Positions 27,988 through 36,099 of a stretch of 64,000 nt of DNA are shown one piece after another. Location of the stretch: assembly GCF_030161575.1 (NCBI RefSeq), contig NZ_BSUL01000001.1:186001-250000 (forward strand), given 5' to 3'. Numbering within the stretch: the stretch's first letter is position 1; the number at the start of each line of letters is the position of its first letter. This DNA comes from Arenivirga flava (GTDB taxonomy: Bacteria; Actinomycetota; Actinomycetes; Actinomycetales; Microbacteriaceae). Under the pieces are notes generated by a model. It saw only the letters and a list, made by a program, of their open reading frames with translations. It was not told where the DNA came from and ran no database searches. The position numbers were made by a program, and so were the translations under genes.

Positions 27988-29058
27988 TCAGGCGTTCGGC
28001 GTCAGCGCGGTGCCCGCGCCGCGACGCCGCGTGTGGGGCGGGGTCGAGTGCGCCCGCTCCTCCCGCTCCTCCCGCGGCTCCCGCTGCTCTGCGACGAAAC
28101 CGTTGTCCCGGATGAGCTCGAGGTCGGCGGAGGCGGCCTGGCCCTCCGCGGTGAGGTAGTCGCCGAGGAAGATCGAGTTGGCCACGTGCAGGGCGAGGCC
28201 CTGCAGGCTGCGCAGGTGCAGTTCGCGGCCGCCGGCCAGTCGGATCTCCGTACTCGGGCAGACGAGGCGGGCGAGCGCCACGATCCGCAGGCACTGCGCC
28301 GGGGTCAGGTCCCAGCGCCCCTCCATCGGCGTGCCGTCGAAGGGCACGAGGAAGTTGATCGGGATGGATTCCGAGCCGAGCGCCCTGAGCGCGAAGAGCG
28401 CCTCGACGATCTGCTCATCCGTTTCCCCCATCCCCACGATGAGGCCGCTGCACGGCGAGACGCCGGCCTGCTTCGCCTTCGCGATCGTCGCAACCCGGTC
28501 CTCGTAGCGGTGCGTGGTGACGATCTCGTCGTGGAGCGACTCGGCCGTGTTGATGTTGTGGTTGTAGGCGTCGATGCCGGCTTCGGCCAGCCGCTCGGCC
28601 TGCCCCTCGCGCAGCAGGCCGAGGCAGGCGCACAGCTCCACATCCGGGTGCTGCTGCTTGAGCTCGGAGGCGATGGCCGAGACGCGCTCGATGTCGCGGC
28701 GCATCGGACCGCGGCCGCTGGCGACCAGGCACACCCGGGCCGCCCCGCCGCCGATGCCCGCCTCGGCCTGGCGGACCGCCTCCGCCGGTTCCAGCCAGCT
28801 GTACCGCAGGATCGGCGCCGTCGCTCCGAGCGCCTGGGAGCAGTAGGAGCAGTTCTCCTGGCACAGACCCGACTTGAGGTTCACCAGGTAGTTCAGCTTC
28901 ACGCGGTTGCCGAAGTGCTTGCGCCGGAGCGCGCCGGCTGCGGCGACCAGATCGAGCAGCTCCGAGTCGGGTGCTCGGAGGATCGCGACGGCCGCGGAGG
29001 CGTCGTCGAGGATCGCGCCGTCATCGATCTCCCGGGCGAGTGCGCGGTAGTCCGTCAA
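27988..29058 (-). CDS. bioB: Biotin synthase
   Basis: BioB is a radical-SAM enzyme inserting sulphur into dethiobiotin. The 356 residues contain the [4Fe-4S] motif CQENCSYC (C66, C70, C73 counting from the TTG). They also contain [15 protein letters not shown], the GMGETDEQ segment and the auxiliary-cluster residues in AGGRELHLR. The start is a TTG at 29058 that overlaps the bioY stop (TTGA), preceded by GGGGGCGG. About 40 residues at the C terminus ([16 protein letters not shown]...) look like a non-conserved tail. The unit is controlled by the BioQ-type operators upstream of bioY. Confidence 0.95.
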   Translation of the reverse strand: MTDYRALAREIDDGAILDDASAAVAILRAPDSELLDLVAAAGALRRKHFGNRVKLNYLVNLKSGLCQENCSYCSQALGATAPILRYSWLEPAEAVRQAEAGIGGGAARVCLVASGRGPMRRDIERVSAIASELKQQHPDVELCACLGLLREGQAERLAEAGIDAYNHNINTAESLHDEIVTTHRYEDRVATIAKAKQAGVSPCSGLIVGMGETDEQIVEALFALRALGSESIPINFLVPFDGTPMEGRWDLTPAQCLRIVALARLVCPSTEIRLAGGRELHLRSLQGLALHVANSIFLGDYLTAEGQAASADLELIRDNGFVAEQREPREEREERAHSTPPHTRRRGAGTALTPNA

Positions 29059-29662
29059 CGTCCGCCCCCGTCGGTGCTCGCCTCGATCCTGCCGACCAGC
29101 CGCCATGCCGAGGGCAGCAGCGCGGCCAGCGCGAGCACCTTGAGGGCGTCGCCGATGAGGAACGGGTACACGCCGAGCGCCAGGGCCTCGCCCAGGTCGA
29201 CGCCGAGCGAAAGGGCCAGCCACGGCACGCCGCAGGCGTAGAGCACGAGGCTGCCGAGGGCGCCGAGGGCGAGCGTCGACACGACGCGCCGGTCCGCCCC
29301 GCGGCGGGCGAGCTGGCCGGCGACGAAGGCGGCGACGACGAAGCCGACGACGTAGCCGAAGGTCGGGAAGCCGACGCCGGACTGGCCGTTGGCGAAGATC
29401 GGTGCGCCGAATGCGCCGAGCCCGAGGTACAGCGCCGCGCTGAGCGCGCCGCGCAGCGGGCCGAGGGAGGCGCCGGTGACGAGCACCGCGAGCGTGGACA
29501 GCGCGATCGGCACCGGGGTGAAGGGCAGGGGAGGACGACGAAGGCGCTGAGGGTGATGAACGCGGTGCCACCGGCGACCAGGACGGCATCGCGTACGATG
29601 CCGGCCCGCCACAGGTCGGCGAGGTAGAGCGGCGGGCGGGCTGCGAGAGTGTGAGCGGACAC
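29055..29662 (-). CDS. bioY: Biotin transporter substrate-binding subunit BioY, frameshifted
   Basis: BioY is the S component of an ECF-type biotin importer, about 202 residues with six membrane helices. The N-terminal piece (GTG 29662: [19 protein letters not shown]...ITLSAFVVL) and the remainder ([19 protein letters not shown]...[16 protein letters not shown]...) lie in different frames. Adding one G at 29528-29531 gives the continuous, family-typical ...[12 protein letters not shown].... No ECF ATPase or T subunit is nearby, so it would use shared modules or act alone. bioY and bioB overlap by 4 bp. Confidence 0.9.
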
Positions 29663-29689
29663 GGGGGAGCCTTCCTGAGGGGTGTTCGG

Positions 29690-29716
29690 TGAACGGCGTT
29701 CAGTGAACGGTGTTCA
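29690..29716. promoter_or_regulatory. Two tandem BioQ-type operators
   Basis: TGAACGGCGTTCA (29690-29702) and TGAACGGTGTTCA (29704-29716) are two perfect TGAAC-N3-GTTCA palindromes one base apart, with an additional half site GTGTTC at 29682-29687. This matches the TGAAC-N3-GTT(C/A)(A/C) form described for BioQ, the TetR regulator of biotin genes in corynebacteria and mycobacteria. They lie just downstream of TACCCT, a -10 for bioY on the minus strand (29724-29719), and upstream of the -10 of the TetR gene. Confidence 0.85.
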
Positions 29717-29765
29717 GGAGGGTAGCAGGGCGGCTGCCGACGCGTGCCCAGGTAGCATCGGTGGG

Positions 29766-30361
29766 ATGCAGAGCCCGAGGCTGTCGAGGGGGAGGTGGCC
29801 CGCGCGGCCCTGCGCATCCTCGACGAACTGGGTCTGCCCGACCTGACCATGCGCCGCCTCGCCGCCGATCTCGGGGTGCAGCCGAGCGCGCTGTACTGGC
29901 ACTATCCGAACAAGCAGACCCTGCTCGCGGAGCTCGCCGATCGCATCGTGCATCGCGGTGCCGCCGAGCAGTCCACGGCGGGATGGGACGAGCGCGTCCG
30001 GCAGGAGGCCCTCGCCCTCCGCGGTGCGCTGCTGGCCTACCGGGACAGCGCCGAGATCGTCTCCAGCTCGCTCGCGCTGGGCCTCGGCGAGAATCCCGCG
30101 CACCGGCGACTGCGCGGCGCGTTCGAGGGCGGCCCGTTCGACCCCGCGACGGTCGCGAGCGCGGCGGCGACCATGCTGCACTTCGTGCTCGGGCACGTGT
30201 CGCTGGAGCAGCAGCGCTCGCACTACGACCGGCTGGGCGCGCTCGAGGGCCGGACGGTGCCGCTCGAGGCGAGCGAGGGGGACTTCCTGTTCGGGGTCGA
30301 CACGATCATCGCCGGGCTGCGACAGCGGGCTGCATCCGCAGCGGAGGCGCTCGGCGGATGA
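29766..30361 (+). CDS. bioQ: TetR-family biotin regulator (BioQ), frameshifted near the start
   Basis: A TetR regulator of about 199 residues. The DNA-binding part is [12 protein letters not shown], then [35 protein letters not shown], with a TetR_C-type ligand domain after it. In the raw frame only a GTG at 29795 is available. Adding one G to the G5 run at 29788-29792 joins it to ATG 29766, giving [19 protein letters not shown]. That ATG lies 7 nt after TAGCAT (29753-29758), a leaderless start. The regulator is called BioQ from its divergence with bioYB and the two BioQ-type boxes between them. Confidence 0.82.
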
Positions 30362-30591
30362 GCGAGGGGAGGGTCGGCATCGTGCTGCTGCACGGGCTCG
30401 GGCAGGGCCCGGAGTCCCGGAACGCCGTGCGCGCACTGCTGCCCGCGAACCTCGGCGCCGCTCGGCAGCTCGCGAGCGGCATCGGCGGTGCCGAGCTGCG
30501 GATCGTCCCCGGCGTCGGGCACGAATGGAACGTGCGGCAGCCGGAGCGCTTCGCCGCCGAGCTGGAGCGGTTCCTGGCCGCACGGCGCTGA
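30358..30591 (+). pseudogene. Alpha/beta-hydrolase remnant, internally deleted
   Basis: A 77-residue frame starting [20 protein letters not shown], which resembles the first strand and oxyanion loop (HGLG) of an alpha/beta hydrolase. It then jumps to AELRIVPGVGHEWNVRQPERF, which resembles the last strand and the catalytic His region of the same fold. The central part with the nucleophile elbow is missing without any frameshift, so this is probably a deletion derivative with no activity. It overlaps the bioQ stop by ATGA, suggesting the ancestral gene was in the bioQ operon (BioH-like or unrelated). Confidence 0.65.
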
Positions 30592-30599
30592 GCGCCTGC

Positions 30600-30875
30600 T
30601 CAGTCGAAGGCGCGCAGCAGGTGCCAGGCCCCGTCGCCGGCCTGGCGCACCTCGAACATCAGCGTCTCGCCGCGCGCGCTGGTGGCCTGCAGCCGCCATC
30701 CCGTCCAGGGCTCGACGGGATGCGTGAGCGCGGGGTGCCAGAGGTCCTCGGGGCGCGATCCGATGCGCGTCGGCACGTCGCTGGCCCTCCAGCGCTCGCC
30801 GCGCCACACGAGCCGCACCGGCACCTCGTCGACGAGCCACAGGGCGACGATGTCGGGTTCGATGAGCGTGGTCAT
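30600..30875 (-). CDS. DUF6504-type protein under SOS control
   Basis: A 91-residue soluble protein: MTTLIEPDIVALWLVDEVPV, then DLWHPALTHPVEPWTGWRLQA, EVRQAGDGAWHLLRAFD. It matches the small DUF6504 family, which as I recall often accompanies imuA/imuB/dnaE2 mutagenesis genes in actinobacteria. No such genes are in this window. A perfect SOS box lies 25 nt upstream, and GGAGG precedes the ATG at 30875. A role in DNA damage tolerance is inferred from regulation only. Confidence 0.78.
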   Translation of the reverse strand: MTTLIEPDIVALWLVDEVPVRLVWRGERWRASDVPTRIGSRPEDLWHPALTHPVEPWTGWRLQATSARGETLMFEVRQAGDGAWHLLRAFD

Positions 30876-30899
30876 GGCGGCCTCCTGCGGGACGGATGT

Positions 30900-30915
30900 T
30901 CGAACGAATGTTCGA
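30900..30915. promoter_or_regulatory. SOS box (LexA operator)
   Basis: TCGAACGAATGTTCGA is an exact match to the actinobacterial LexA palindrome TCGAAC-N4-GTTCGA. It overlaps the transcription start expected from the promoter at 30924-30953 and controls the DUF6504 gene. Confidence 0.93.
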
Positions 30916-30923
30916 ATGCAGGA

Positions 30924-30953
30924 AGAGTATGTCGAAAGCCTCCGACATGCCAA
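30924..30953 (-). promoter_or_regulatory. Promoter of the DUF6504 gene
   Basis: On the minus strand TTGGCA (30953-30948), 18-nt spacer, TACTCT (30929-30924). The SOS box begins 9 nt after the -10, in position to block initiation. Confidence 0.75.
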
Positions 30954-30969
30954 GTCTGTGGAGGAGGAC

Positions 30970-31671
30970 TCAGCGGATGGGATCCAGCACGCGCGGATCG
31001 TGACGGATGGACGGGTCGGCGACCCGGTTGATCCGCCGGTCCACGGCATGGCTCGTGATGCCCGCGGCGACCTCCACCGCGCTCGCGCCGATCAGACCGG
31101 TCATGGCGGCGGCGTCCTCGAGACGGCCGGGTGCGAGCCAGGCCTCCCGCGCATCCGCCGTCAGGAAGACGGGCATGCGCTCGTGCACCGCGCCCGCGCC
31201 GTCGACGGCCTCGCAGGTGAGCACGGCCGCCGTGAGCAGCCACGAGCCGTCGTCCTGCCGCACGTGCTCCGCGATCGCCGCGGCGACGAGCAGCCCGTCG
31301 CCGTGCACCCAGTACGGCTGCTTGCCGCCGTCCTCCTCGAGCCACTCGAAGTAGCCGCTCATCGGCACGACGCAGCGGCGCTCGGCGAAGGCCCTGCGGA
31401 AGGTCGGCTTCTCGGCCGCGGTCTCGAGGCGCGCGTTGATGAGCGGACGCGCGGGACCCTTCTTCCACGCCGTGCGCAGCCCCCAGCGCGCCAGCGCGAT
31501 CTCGCGGCGCAGGCCGCCTTCGGCGACGCGGTCGCGCACGATCGGGATCTCGTCGGTGGGAGCGATGCTGAGGGTCGCCGGCCAGTCGGCGAGCGCCTCG
31601 ATGCCGTGCTCGGCGACGAAGGCCTCGAGCAGCTCGTTCATGTCGCCGTCGATCGCGAAGCGCCCGCACAT
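30970..31671 (-). CDS. SOS response-associated peptidase (SRAP/YedK/HMCES family)
   Basis: A 233-residue SRAP protein. YedK and HMCES crosslink through Cys2 to abasic sites in single-stranded DNA, shielding them from breakage. Cys2 is present in the N-terminal MCGRF. The family landmarks NARLETAAEKPTFR, CVVPMSGYFEW (active-site Glu) and HERMPVFL (active-site His) are all found. It follows the OYE-type reductase by 5 nt on the same strand and is just upstream of the SOS-controlled DUF6504 gene. I see no second SOS box in front of it. Confidence 0.93.
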   Translation of the reverse strand: MCGRFAIDGDMNELLEAFVAEHGIEALADWPATLSIAPTDEIPIVRDRVAEGGLRREIALARWGLRTAWKKGPARPLINARLETAAEKPTFRRAFAERRCVVPMSGYFEWLEEDGGKQPYWVHGDGLLVAAAIAEHVRQDDGSWLLTAAVLTCEAVDGAGAVHERMPVFLTADAREAWLAPGRLEDAAAMTGLIGASAVEVAAGITSHAVDRRINRVADPSIRHDPRVLDPIR

Positions 31672-31676
31672 GCGCC

Positions 31677-32740
31677 TCAGCCCCGCGCGCGCAGGTACGG
31701 CACCGGCCAGGCGTGCTCGGCGCCGAGCTCGGCGGCCGCGCGGCGCGGGAAGCTCGGCTCGCGCAGCAGCTGGCGGCCGAGCAGCACCACGTCGGCCGAG
31801 CCGTCGTCGAGCACGGACTGCGCCTGCGCGGCGGTGTCGATCAGGCCGACCGCGGCCACGGGGATGGAGACCGCCTCGCGCACCGCGTGCGCGAACGGCA
31901 CCTGGTACCCCGGCCCGAGCGCGATGGACTGCTCCGGGTCGAGGCCGCCCGTCGAGACGTCCAGCAGGTCCACGCCGCGCTGCTCGAGCAGGCGCGCGAG
32001 GCGCACGGTCTGCGGCAGATCCCATCCGCCCTCCACCCAGTCGGTGGCCGACAGGCGCACGAGCACCGGCATCGACTCCGGCACGGCCGCACGCACCGCG
32101 TCGACCACCTCGAGCGTCAGGCGGGCGCGCGCCTCGAAGGAGCCGCCCCATCCGTCCTCGCGGTGGTTCGAGCGGGGGAGAGGAACTGGTGCAGCAGGTA
32201 GCCGTGCGCCGCGTGCACCTCGACCGCGTCGAAGCCCGCGTCGACCGCGTGGCGCGCCGCCCGCGCGAAGTCGTCGACGACCGAGCGGATGCCCGCCTCA
32301 TCGAGTGCGTCCGGTGCGTCGTAGCGCCCGAAGGCGAGCGGCGAGGGCGCGACGGTCGGCCAGCCGCCGTCCTCGTGCGGCACGCTGCCGCGGCCGAGGT
32401 GCGGCGGTGCGGTCGACGCCTTGCGGCCGGCGTGGGCGAGCTGCACCGCGATCGAGGCACCCTGGGTGTGCGCGAAGGCGGTGATGCGCCGCCAGGCCGC
32501 GACCTGCTCGCCGCGCCAGAGCCCGACGTCGGCGGGGGAGATGCGGCCCTCGGGCGAGACCGCGGTGGCCTCGGCGATGACCAGTCCGGCGCCTCCCGTC
32601 GCGAGCCCGCCGAGGTGCACGAGGTGCCAGTCCGTCGGCACGCCGTCCGGCCCGGCCGAGTACTGGCACATCGGCGGCGCCCAGAGTCGGTTGGCGAGCT
32701 CGAGTCCGCGCAGGCGGATGGGTGCGAAGAGCGAGGTCAT
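31677..32740 (-). CDS. NADH:flavin oxidoreductase (Old Yellow Enzyme family), frameshifted
   Basis: An FMN-dependent ene-reductase of the YqjM/thermophilic-like OYE group, about 354 residues. The N-terminal part has NRLWAPPMCQYSAGPDGVPTDWH, VQLAHAGRKAS and FDAVEVHAAHGYLLHQFLSP. The C-terminal part has LVRLSATDWVEGGWD, VDLLDVSTGG and DVVLLGRQLLREPSF. They lie in different frames. One extra G in the G5 run at 32174-32178 restores ...FLSPRSNHREDGWGG, the family sequence. ATG 32740 gives the usual N terminus (MTSLFAPIRLRG), though the RBS is weak. The substrate is unknown. Confidence 0.9.
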
Positions 32741-32785
32741 GGTGGTGGCCAACGTCGTGCCGTCCGGTGCGATTCCCGGGAACGC

Positions 32786-32835
32786 CGAAGGGCCCCGCCG
32801 AGTGGACGTCGCGGTCCGGCCGGCAGGGCCCTTCG
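32786..32835 (-). terminator. Terminator after the cold-shock gene
   Basis: CGAAGGGCCC (32786-32795) pairs with GGGCCCTTCG (32826-32835), a 10-bp stem. The 30-nt loop between contains GC-rich secondary pairing. Confidence 0.7.
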
Positions 32836-32864
32836 TGGTGATCAGACGATCAACCGCTCTGCGT

Positions 32865-33068
32865 TCAGAGCGGGCGGATGTTCTCCGCCTGCGGGCCCTT
32901 CGGGCCCTGGTTGATGTCGAACTCGACCTTCTGGTTCTCCTCGAGCGAGCGGTAGCCGCGCGAGTCGATGGCCGAGTAGTGGGCGAAGACGTCGGCGCCG
33001 CCGTCGTCCGGAGCGATGAATCCGAAGCCCTTTTCGGCGTTGAACCACTTGACGATTCCGGTGGTCAT
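32865..33068 (-). CDS. cspA: Cold-shock protein (CspA family)
   Basis: A 67-residue single-stranded nucleic-acid chaperone. Both RNA-binding motifs are present: RNP1 KGFGFI and RNP2 VFAHYSAI. The usual start [18 protein letters not shown] fixes ATG 33068, with AAGGAAC upstream. It has a long leader of about 270 nt, typical for cold-regulated csp mRNAs. Confidence 0.96.
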   Translation of the reverse strand: MTTGIVKWFNAEKGFGFIAPDDGGADVFAHYSAIDSRGYRSLEENQKVEFDINQGPKGPQAENIRPL

Positions 33069-33430
33069 GCTGTGTTCCTTACTGTCGTGCCGCCCGCGAG
33101 GCGCGGTTGGCGAGGTTGTGTGTCGGGTCGGTCTGACTGGGTGCCGCCCGGCGGCTCGGGCGCTGCGATGATCGCGGCGCGGCACGGAGGGGCCAGGGCG
33201 GAGGGGAAAACGGCGGCTGCTGGAGAGAGGTCCTCGTGGGGTCCGTGTGCAATGGACCCCGCCTTGAAAGCGGAACCGGCTTCGTGGAGATCCCCCGTGA
33301 ACTGCACGATCACACGGCTCCCCGAGACCGGGCTCGGTGCGCTCAGCCTAGCGGTTGAGCGTTCGTGCGCAAGGGGCAGCCGGCGGATGACGATCTGCAT
33401 CGTCGTTCATCGCGGGTCTATCGTCGCCCC
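33069..33430 (-). promoter_or_regulatory. cspA promoter and long 5' leader (gene-free region)
   Basis: No gene is seen in this stretch. On the minus strand TTGCGC (33372-33367), 16 nt and TAGGCT (33350-33345) form a plausible promoter for cspA. It would give a leader of about 270 nt containing a hairpin GGGGTCC/GGACCCC (33238-33244 with 33254-33260). On the plus strand TATCGT (33419-33424) ends 6 nt before the GTG of the MFS gene. Confidence 0.6.
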
Positions 33431-34798
33431 GTGACCTCCGTGCAGCGCCTCGTGCTCGTCATCGCCGTGCTCGGCTCCTTCGTCGCCTTCCTCGACGGCA
33501 GCATCGTCTCGGTGGCCCTGCCGGCCATCCGGGAGGAGCTCGGCGGCGGGCTCGCGGCCCAGCAGTGGGTCATCGATGGCTACCTGCTCAGCCTCAGCGC
33601 CCTCATCCTGCTCGCCGGCTCGCTCAGCGACCTGCTGGGCCGCCGCAGGGTGCTCGCGCTGGGCCTCTGGGGGTTCGGCGCGGCCAGCGTGCTCATCGCC
33701 GTCGCGCCGTCCATCGAGCTGCTCGTCGCGGGCAGGGTGCTGCAGGGCGTGGCCGGTGCGCTGCTCGTGCCGAGCTCGCTCGCCCTCATCACGCAGACGT
33801 TCTCGGGGCCCGCGCAGGCGGCCGCGATCGGGCAGTGGACCGCCTGGACCAGTGGCGCCTTCATCGCCGGGCCGCTGCTCGGCGGGCTCTTCGTCGACCT
33901 CGGCTCGTGGCGCTGGGCCTTCGCCGTCAACGTGCTGCCGATCGCGGCGACGCTGCTCGCGCTCGCCCGCCTGCGGCGCCTCGACGCGGCGGAGGAGCGG
34001 ATGCGGGGCGTCCGCATCGACTGGGCCGGCGCCGTCCTCGGAGCGGTGGGCCTGGGCGCGACGGTGGTGGCGCTCATCGAGCAGGGCTCGCTCGGGTGGA
34101 CGCATCCGCTCGTCCTGATCCCGCTGGTCGTCGGCGTGCTCGCGCTGGTCGGCTTCGTCGTGCGGCAGGCGACGGCCGCGCAGCCGATGGTGCCGCTCGA
34201 GCTGTTCCGCAGCCGCAACGTCGCGGCCGGCAACCTCGCCACGCTGTTCGTCTACGGCGCGCTCGGCATCGGCACGCTCATCGTGGCGCTCTACCTGCAG
34301 GAGGTCGGCGGCTGGTCGGCCACGCTCGCCGGGCTCGCGATCCTGCCGGTGACGGTGCTCAACATCGCGCTGGCCCCCGTCGCCGGGCGCCTGCACGGGC
34401 GCTACGGGCCGCGCTGGTTCATGGCCGGCGGTCCCGCCCTCGCGGCGGCCGGCTTCCTGCTCATGACCGGTGCGGGGGAGCGCCCGGACTACTGGCTCGG
34501 CCTGCTGCCGGGGCTGGTGCTCTTCGGCATCGGTCTCGGGCTCACGGTGACGCCGCTGACGGCGGCGGTGCTCGGCGGGGCCCCGGCCGGGCGCTCCGGC
34601 ATCGTCTCGGCGGTGAACAACGCGGTCGCCCGGGTGGCGGGGCTGATCACCGTGGCGCTGCTCGGCGTGATCGCCGGCGCCGAGGTGTTCGACGCGGACG
34701 GGTTCCGGCGCACCGCGCTGGCGACGGCGGCGCTGCTGGCCGTCGGCGCGGTCGTCTCGGCGGTCGGCATCGAGAACCCGAGGCGCACGAGGGCCTGA
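33431..34798 (+). CDS. MFS transporter, DHA2 family
   Basis: A 455-residue, about 14-helix exporter. LDGSIVSVALPAIREEL in helix 1 and GSLSDLLGRRRVLALGL (motif A) place it with the DHA2 drug:H+ antiporters. GRVLQGVAGALLVPSSLAL is motif B/C-like. No regulator gene is adjacent. The GTG at 33431 is chosen because TATCGT lies 6 nt upstream (leaderless) and the protein then starts at the first helix. It converges with the lipoprotein gene (3-bp gap). Confidence 0.88.
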   Translation: MTSVQRLVLVIAVLGSFVAFLDGSIVSVALPAIREELGGGLAAQQWVIDGYLLSLSALILLAGSLSDLLGRRRVLALGLWGFGAASVLIAVAPSIELLVAGRVLQGVAGALLVPSSLALITQTFSGPAQAAAIGQWTAWTSGAFIAGPLLGGLFVDLGSWRWAFAVNVLPIAATLLALARLRRLDAAEERMRGVRIDWAGAVLGAVGLGATVVALIEQGSLGWTHPLVLIPLVVGVLALVGFVVRQATAAQPMVPLELFRSRNVAAGNLATLFVYGALGIGTLIVALYLQEVGGWSATLAGLAILPVTVLNIALAPVAGRLHGRYGPRWFMAGGPALAAAGFLLMTGAGERPDYWLGLLPGLVLFGIGLGLTVTPLTAAVLGGAPAGRSGIVSAVNNAVARVAGLITVALLGVIAGAEVFDADGFRRTALATAALLAVGAVVSAVGIENPRRTRA

Positions 34799-34801
34799 GG
34801 G

Positions 34802-35466
34802 CTACTCCGCGGCCTCGGGTGCGGTGAGCTCGACCTCCCAGGCCTCGGACTCGATGGGGTTGTCGTCCACGCCGAGCAGGGGCGGCCGGGTGTAGCGCAG
34901 CACGGCGGCTGCGGGGTCGGTCGGGTCGACGGGCTCCGCGGTGGCGCCCTCCGGGGCGCCGATGCGGAACGCCGTCCATCCGGTCACGGTCTGCTCCACG
35001 CCCGCGCCCTCCGCGGGCAGCACGACGTAGCCGGCGGCGACCATCGCCGCATCCGCCTCCGGCAGCTGCACGCCGATCGGCGCGGAGAGGTCGTCCGGGT
35101 CCTGCACACCGGTGGCCGCGGGCGGGTTCGCGAAGGAGAGCATCGCCGGCGTCACGGAGGTGCGGTAGACGGCGCCGCCGGTGAGGCTGAGCTCGACGAG
35201 CACGATCTCGCCGCCCTGGCCGAGGTCCTCGGCGCCCGGGATGGTCGCGTCGCGCACGATGCGGGTCGCCGTGACGACGTGCTCCATCGTGTCGTCGTCG
35301 ATGACGCCCTCGACGGCGACGGCGCCCTCGGGCTCGCGGCTGCCCGGCTCGATGACCTCGGCGGAGGGGAGCTCGAGACGGTCGGCTCGGGCGCGGCGTC
35401 GGTGCACGCGCTCAGCGCACCGACGGCGATCAGCGCGAGCAGGATGGCGGCGGGGCGACGGCGCAT
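34802..35466 (-). CDS. Predicted lipoprotein of unknown function, frameshifted
   Basis: The N-terminal piece (ATG 35466) is a lipoprotein signal: MRRRPAAILLALIAVGALSAC with a lipobox Cys, then TDAAPEPTVSS. The rest, SAEVIEPGSREPEGAVAVEG...DDLSAPIGVQLPEADAAMVAAGYVVLPAEG, is in another frame. One extra G at 35366-35369 joins them into about 221 residues. The secreted domain resembles small actinobacterial extracellular domains of the DUF4352/TRF2-like kind, but I cannot name it with confidence. Confidence 0.78.
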
Positions 35467-35587
35467 GCGGGACGGGCTCTCTCGGGACGGTTCCGGTCGG
35501 CGGAGGGCGCGACCTGGCCGAAGCTTACGGCCCGCCCGGCGCGGGAGCCTGAGGGTGCCGGGTCAGGCCCGCAGGCCCGGGAGGGGC

Positions 35588-36007
35588 TCAGGCCGGCAGG
35601 CCCAGGAAGAACGACGCGACGGAGCTGAGCGCGCCGAACCCCAGCAGCACGAGCCCCAGCCGGCGCATCGGGCGCCACAGCACCCGCGGATGCACCAGGC
35701 GACCGCGCTCCGGCCGAGCCGGCCGGTAGTGCACCGTCACGGCGTCGCCGGGCTCGAGACCGCGATCGATGCCGTGCGGGTCGTGGTCGTCGCGGATCCC
35801 GCCGTCCTCGTCGAGCCAGCGCAGCATCGGCCCGTGCTCCTCGGCGTCGTGCTCCGGCGCGTCGACGACGACGCCCTCGGCCGTGGCCCAGCGGCTCAGC
35901 GCCCCGCCGAGCAGCAGTCCCATGAGGAACAGGAGCACGCCGATGCTCGCACCCGCCCAGCCGAGCACCTCGGTGACGAGCGCGGCCACGAGCAGGGGAT
36001 CGTCCAT
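35588..36007 (-). CDS. DUF3592-like membrane protein
   Basis: A 139-residue protein with two N-terminal hydrophobic stretches (about 8-40), a central soluble domain and a C-terminal helix (LGLVLLGFGALSSVASFFLGL). The central domain reads AEGVVVDAPEHD...GDAVTVHYRPARPERGRL, which resembles the extracytoplasmic DUF3592 domain. Function unknown. TACGAT (36020-36015) ends 7 nt before ATG 36007. The in-frame ATG at 36016 overlaps that hexamer, so I prefer 36007. Confidence 0.75.
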   Translation of the reverse strand: MDDPLLVAALVTEVLGWAGASIGVLLFLMGLLLGGALSRWATAEGVVVDAPEHDAEEHGPMLRWLDEDGGIRDDHDPHGIDRGLEPGDAVTVHYRPARPERGRLVHPRVLWRPMRRLGLVLLGFGALSSVASFFLGLPA

Positions 36008-36099
36008 CCCGGTCATCGTAGCGTCGCGGGCGCGTCTCCCCGCGGGCCGATGGCCCGGCGATCAGGGGCGGGGCGAGCGGATGCGGTTGAATGGGGGCG

